DNA of 64,000 nt from Branchiostoma belcheri (lineage: Eukaryota > Chordata > Leptocardii > Amphioxiformes > Branchiostomatidae), in NCBI RefSeq assembly GCF_001625305.1, contig NW_017804076.1, positions 1,346,871 through 1,410,870 on the forward strand, read 5' to 3'. Position 1 is the first letter of the stretch, and the number at the start of each line of letters is the position of its first letter. This document shows, piece by piece, positions 59,901 to 64,000 of the stretch. The position numbers were made by a program, and so were the translations under genes. The notes under the pieces were generated by a model that saw only the letters and a list, made by a program, of their open reading frames with translations, was not told where the DNA came from and searched no databases.

Positions 59901-61734
59901 CAAACAATGAGTTGTTAAACTGTAGTATTTATAGCCAATGGCTTACGTACCAGTCCGGATGTTTGTCTGTTCCACCTGAAAAGCCGATGGCTTTCGCAGA
60001 ACCCTGCCTGCTCCCAGGTGTGTTTACATTAAGACAGACAAGTTCTGGGATATGTGCCAAGGGAGGCTTATCCCAATACTAAACTGCCACAGAAACAAAC
60101 AACAGGATTCAGCGATATTGACTCCTTTCTGTGACAAATGATGGACCTGGGAGTGCGGATGTGTACATGTGTGGGTGGCTGAGTTGAATACATCACTCAG
60201 ATAATCATACTAAGATGCTTATGATGTTTTTCATAAAAGCAATCTGTTGATTCCATCAATTTTCATGAAGGCATATTGATTGTGTTATAATTCTTCAAGC
60301 ATGTATTTGTACAGCACCTAAACTTACAAGTCTCATCCTAGACAAATATTGTGCTGAATTTTCTCACCCCGCTCAGTTTGGTAGGAAGCTTTGATGTCAG
60401 TTTGAGCAAACTTCTCCAGTGGAGCAAATTTGCAGGAAGGATTAACTCGGAGTAATTAACTAATTCCTTCTTATCTCAACAGAACTACGTCAAGAAATAC
60501 CACGTGCACGGCGAAGACATTGCTGAGATCGTACAGATCGACACAGAGCGAAGAATTGAACGCTTTGATGTTCCAGACAACGGACATTATCAGAGAGTGA
60601 CAGTGATCATGGATTTTGCCAGGGTAGGTAGAAATTAAGAATTAACAGCTTTTACAGATTAATTATACAGTGTATTAGGAATTCATGCCAACCATGTAAA
60701 TATAAATATTTACAAGAGATAGGCAAGTCATTGAACACAAGGGAATGATGGCTCTGCCTTTGGCACACATAATATTGTGCTTGTTACGTATTCACTAGTT
60801 TGATACCATGTTTTTTAAGTGCAAAGATATTGGGACTCTACAACAATCAGGTTATGTGTAAATACATGTATGTCACAACACAACCACCTGTTACTGTAAG
60901 TATACTTTGCTTGAGTATTGACAATTTTCAACATTTTCCTTACAGAACCTGACGATATACAAAGACTACAGCGACCGCATGTGCTTCCTTCGTCCACTGG
61001 AGCCTGAGTTGTGGCCGTCCCCAGAAGACTGGAGCCAGGCTATTATGGACATTGGCCAACGGGTAAGAATTCTTTTTGAAATTCTGTTCAAACTAGTGTC
61101 ATATAGTCTCACAAGAACAGATAAGTTAAAATTGCTCAAACTTCAAAGGAACCTAGATGGTACAGTATTTCAGTAATCATTTCATATGTACGTTTGTGAA
61201 ACTTAGACATCCAGGAAATATAATTTCAATTGAAAAATATGGATACATTTTCAAAATTCAGATGCTTCTAACACCATCCAGTGTCTTTCATCAGTTAAAG
61301 AAATAGATTTAGTTCAGGCAGAGGACCTGAATGTTTGCTACTTTATGAGCTGAAGGTCTGATTGTGTGTTTTATTCTATTTTACAGGAGATGTATGCTGA
61401 AGGAGACTATGACCCAACTGACCGCACTGACGAAATGATCGTTGTTGCTCCGGAGGTGACCGACATCCAGCTGCTGGTCAGCGAGGACGTCGCAGTCATG
61501 TGCGAAAACCACCGCGCTTTCATCGTCGTGCCCGTTGACTTTTCACACCACGTCGCAAAGCGCTCGGCGAGAAAAACCAACTATCTGACATCCCCCTGGA
61601 GCGGTGGTAAACATAGCATCAAATTCGCTCCGTCATTCACAAAAGTAAAGGGTGCCTCAAAGAAACACAAAAATATTCCAGAGTCAGATTTAACAGGTAT
61701 TTCAAGTTTCGGTTCTAGGGATGTGCTGTGGTAA
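56969..61734 (+). CDS. BRICHOS-domain type II membrane protein
   Basis: Five exons, all in phase 0: 56969-57037, 59232-59444, 60483-60623, 60946-61062 and 61387-61734, giving 295 residues. The start has two adjacent ATGs; the first is taken. There is a short cytoplasmic head (1-38), one hydrophobic segment (about 39-61, GLMMVTAVVMVVMVLVGG) with no cleavable signal, then an extracellular/luminal linker. The domain (about 125-222) has the BRICHOS hallmarks: DFARNLTIYKDYSDRMCF with Cys154 and a second Cys219 in VAVMCENHRAF, the expected disulfide pair. A basic R-x-x-R site (KRSARK, about 240-246) is a possible proprotein-convertase cut, releasing a C-terminal tail as in ITM2 and chondromodulin families. 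BRICHOS domains act as chaperones for their own tail. ITM2, chondromodulin and other BRICHOS subfamilies could not be told apart. Poly(A) signal AATAAA is at 62717-62722. Confidence 0.8.
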
Positions 61735-64000
61735 ATTCGAGACATTTTGAGTTGAAGTGACTTGAATTTAAATGGTAACTTATTCCATTGTATAAAATGT
61801 AAATGTGACCAATGTAGAGTGTTAATATTCACTGCACTGTGTATTATAAGTCTGTTGGGGCTATGAGAGTGCTGGGCGCTTTGAAACACTTTAAACTGTC
61901 ATTTGTTGGGATATTAGTGATATTGAGAATGGGCATAAAATTCTGAACTGTTCTGTACTATTGTACATACACCGCTTCCCTTGTAGAGTGCTATATTACC
62001 GGTATCTGTGTAATAGTACACGAACCAACTAAACAGGGTAGAGTCATTATTAATATGTACAAGTTAGATTGTGTCTAATGTTGACATATTATGATCACTT
62101 TTTGTATGATTGGCTTGAAGCCTTTTAGATCTAACATAACAGCATTGTTGTTTACTAGAAGACTTCATGTTAGTATTTGTAGTAAACATAAACACAAAGG
62201 AACCTTGAAGTACTGTTCGAAGTATGCATGACTGTTATTTGAACCATGTTGAATACAAAGTCACAAACAATGAATTCTATTCCTAGATCAGTTTGTAGGG
62301 TGTATCTTGTAAATACATTAATGTGTAATGTACATTTAATGCTTATGGTCTAATTCTAAAGTTTGTTGAATTGTTACACCTATGTAAACCTGAAAATTGT
62401 ACATGAGAACTAAGAACTTAGGATTACACATAACTGAAAGAATATAACCAAATGTAATTGTACAGGTAATCTAGAAAATGCTGGGAATTTTCACAGAATT
62501 CACTGACAGTAGTAGAAAGTACATACTGTAAAATAGTTTGTGAAATGCTCTGCTACAGTAACACTATGCACTTAACGATGGAACAACAAGTCTTTTTGGC
62601 AACACCACTTGGGCAGAGCCCTTATACTCACATTGATGACATGGTAACATGTACTATGAAGTGGTGGAATGTGCAACATATTTCCATGATACATTTTTGT
62701 TCACTCGGAGCACATGAATAAAGGTTGACACAAAAACAGTACTGTACTTTTTGTTGTCTCTCTACACATAGACAAGGAAGTCAGAAAAGAAAGTTTAAGT
62801 TATTTCAGTGCTAAAGTGAAACAGAAAATTTCAGTGAGGCTTAGATGTTGTGCACTGAAAAAGTAAGTACCAGGGCTAGGGTGGTACATTGTACATGTAC
62901 CATAACATTCTTGGTGCTAGCATTAGAAGTACAAGATTTTAATAATATGATGTAAATCATCATTTCCAACACTTTGTTTTTTTGTTTGTTCTGAATAGTA
63001 TACTGTGATTTCACTACCTTGCAGTATTCTACACTAAATAAATCAGTTTCAAAATTGAGTCTCTAAAAACAAATTAATGTGCACTGCCTATCCAAGACAT
63101 GTCAGATATGTGGCTTCAGCTTTTGATTTAACAGGCAACAAGCTTACTGAAGATTTAACACTTGTCCCTTCAACATGACCCACCCAAGAATGGATCCTTC
63201 CATTTACTTGACCATGTATCAACAGAATTTGCCCTACATTGTGTATCATAGATGTCTAACTCTACAATTCCCTGCGGTTTCTAGCATTCACTTCAAATCT
63301 AAGGATCACATTCACAGAGATTGATTTGAAATAACCCTGTATAATTGCTGGTAAATTAACCACAGAAGTCAAATAACTGCTCTCAATATTGCTTTGTTAT
63401 CTTTTAAACATGTCTAAAATTACAGCATATCATGTCATCTAACTACCTGATATGAACTGCATGGTATGACATTGTATAGCTATAAGTGAAGTCTATTTCC
63501 TAGATAAGGTTTCATCATTTAGTGAGGAAATATTACCAAGATCCGTTAGCACATACTTAATTCATATCACTTTTTAAAATCCCAAAGTGCAGTTTTCTGT
63601 CCATAAAGGTTTCAAGGATTAAAGTTTAAACTGAACGCAACTTGCGGTCTGCTAACAAGGTAAAAATTAGAATTTATACTGTACATATAATATACATAAA
63701 TATCATAAAATGTCCTGCTATGAGAGGCAGTGGTTAAAATCTAATATGCAACACTACTGTGTTAAGAAGTTCAGGATAAAAGTCTAAAATTGTTCTGCTG
63801 TCTTTAGTCTAAAAGAAGTACAGAGGGAAGGCCTTAAAACTCTTTGAATAACCATCAGTTTCTCATGAATGACATTGTCTTTCTACCTAATGAGGAAAAT
63901 TTGCTTTAGCTTTCACATCATCTTTATGAAAAAGTTGCATTCTCCTACATACAAACTACACTTTCAAGACAGATGCTCTTGCAGTATTAAAACGTTGACT
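61735..64000. other. BRICHOS 3' UTR and downstream flank
   Basis: The 3' UTR runs about 1 kb to the AATAAA at 62717-62722. Beyond it to the window end I see AT-rich DNA without a supported gene or clear repeat. Confidence 0.6.

Noticed and set aside
61581-61889. 102-codon minus-strand ORF
   Set aside because: Antisense shadow of the last BRICHOS exon and its UTR.

Overview
The window looks like nuclear DNA from an invertebrate chordate, most probably a cephalochordate (amphioxus). The genes have many short exons with GT-AG introns and encode animal proteins: selenoprotein S, a CYP3-clan P450, a nuclear I-kappa-B, a selenocysteine glutathione peroxidase, a BRICHOS membrane protein and a PARP-type enzyme. 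The space between them is full of small foldback and MITE-like repeats. Two fixed 20-base N runs mark it as a draft assembly. All exon models below were built by hand from splice sites, reading phase and protein similarity recalled from memory; no search was run.

Layout. 1-3767 (-): SELENOS, six coding exons, with an in-frame TGA (selenocysteine) as the penultimate codon. It stands head to head, across about 450 bp, with a 14-exon CYP3-clan P450 at 4222-11087 (+). 12802-19621 (+): an eight-exon I-kappa-B-zeta/BCL3-type nuclear I-kappa-B with two DSGxxS phosphodegron-like motifs and a perfect palindromic kappa-B site about 0.5 kb upstream. 24805-26300 (+): a GPX1/2-type glutathione peroxidase with Sec at codon 42 and a convincing SECIS fold in its 3' UTR near 26.94 kb.

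27.5-42 kb is repeat-dominated. It holds a possible 43-codon spliced ORF, degenerate GCGCCAA-rich DNA, a 330-bp foldback element, a roughly 640-bp near-perfect palindrome, a 1-kb direct duplication around an assembly gap with a Myb/SANT-like transposon fragment, and a tandem array whose units each carry a consensus splice donor on the minus strand.

42360-49006 (-): a 13-exon gene for an unusual 512-residue protein, with two PBZ poly(ADP-ribose)-binding zinc fingers, a coiled coil, a PARP-type ADP-ribosyltransferase domain and a C-terminal PARP1-like BRCT domain. I do not recognise this architecture, and it is the best candidate here for something undescribed. 49-57 kb is intergenic and contains a 2.2-kb element with perfect 40-bp inverted ends and TAA target duplications (PIF/Harbinger type). 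56969-61734 (+): a five-exon BRICHOS type II membrane protein whose upstream DNA carries a perfect CArG box and a perfect CRE.

The genes are not an operon. Shared themes are redox and stress biology (SELENOS in ER quality control, GPX in peroxide removal, a P450), inflammatory transcription (I-kappa-B) and ADP-ribose signalling. Two selenoproteins lie within 25 kb, so conventional gene callers will probably mis-end or split both.
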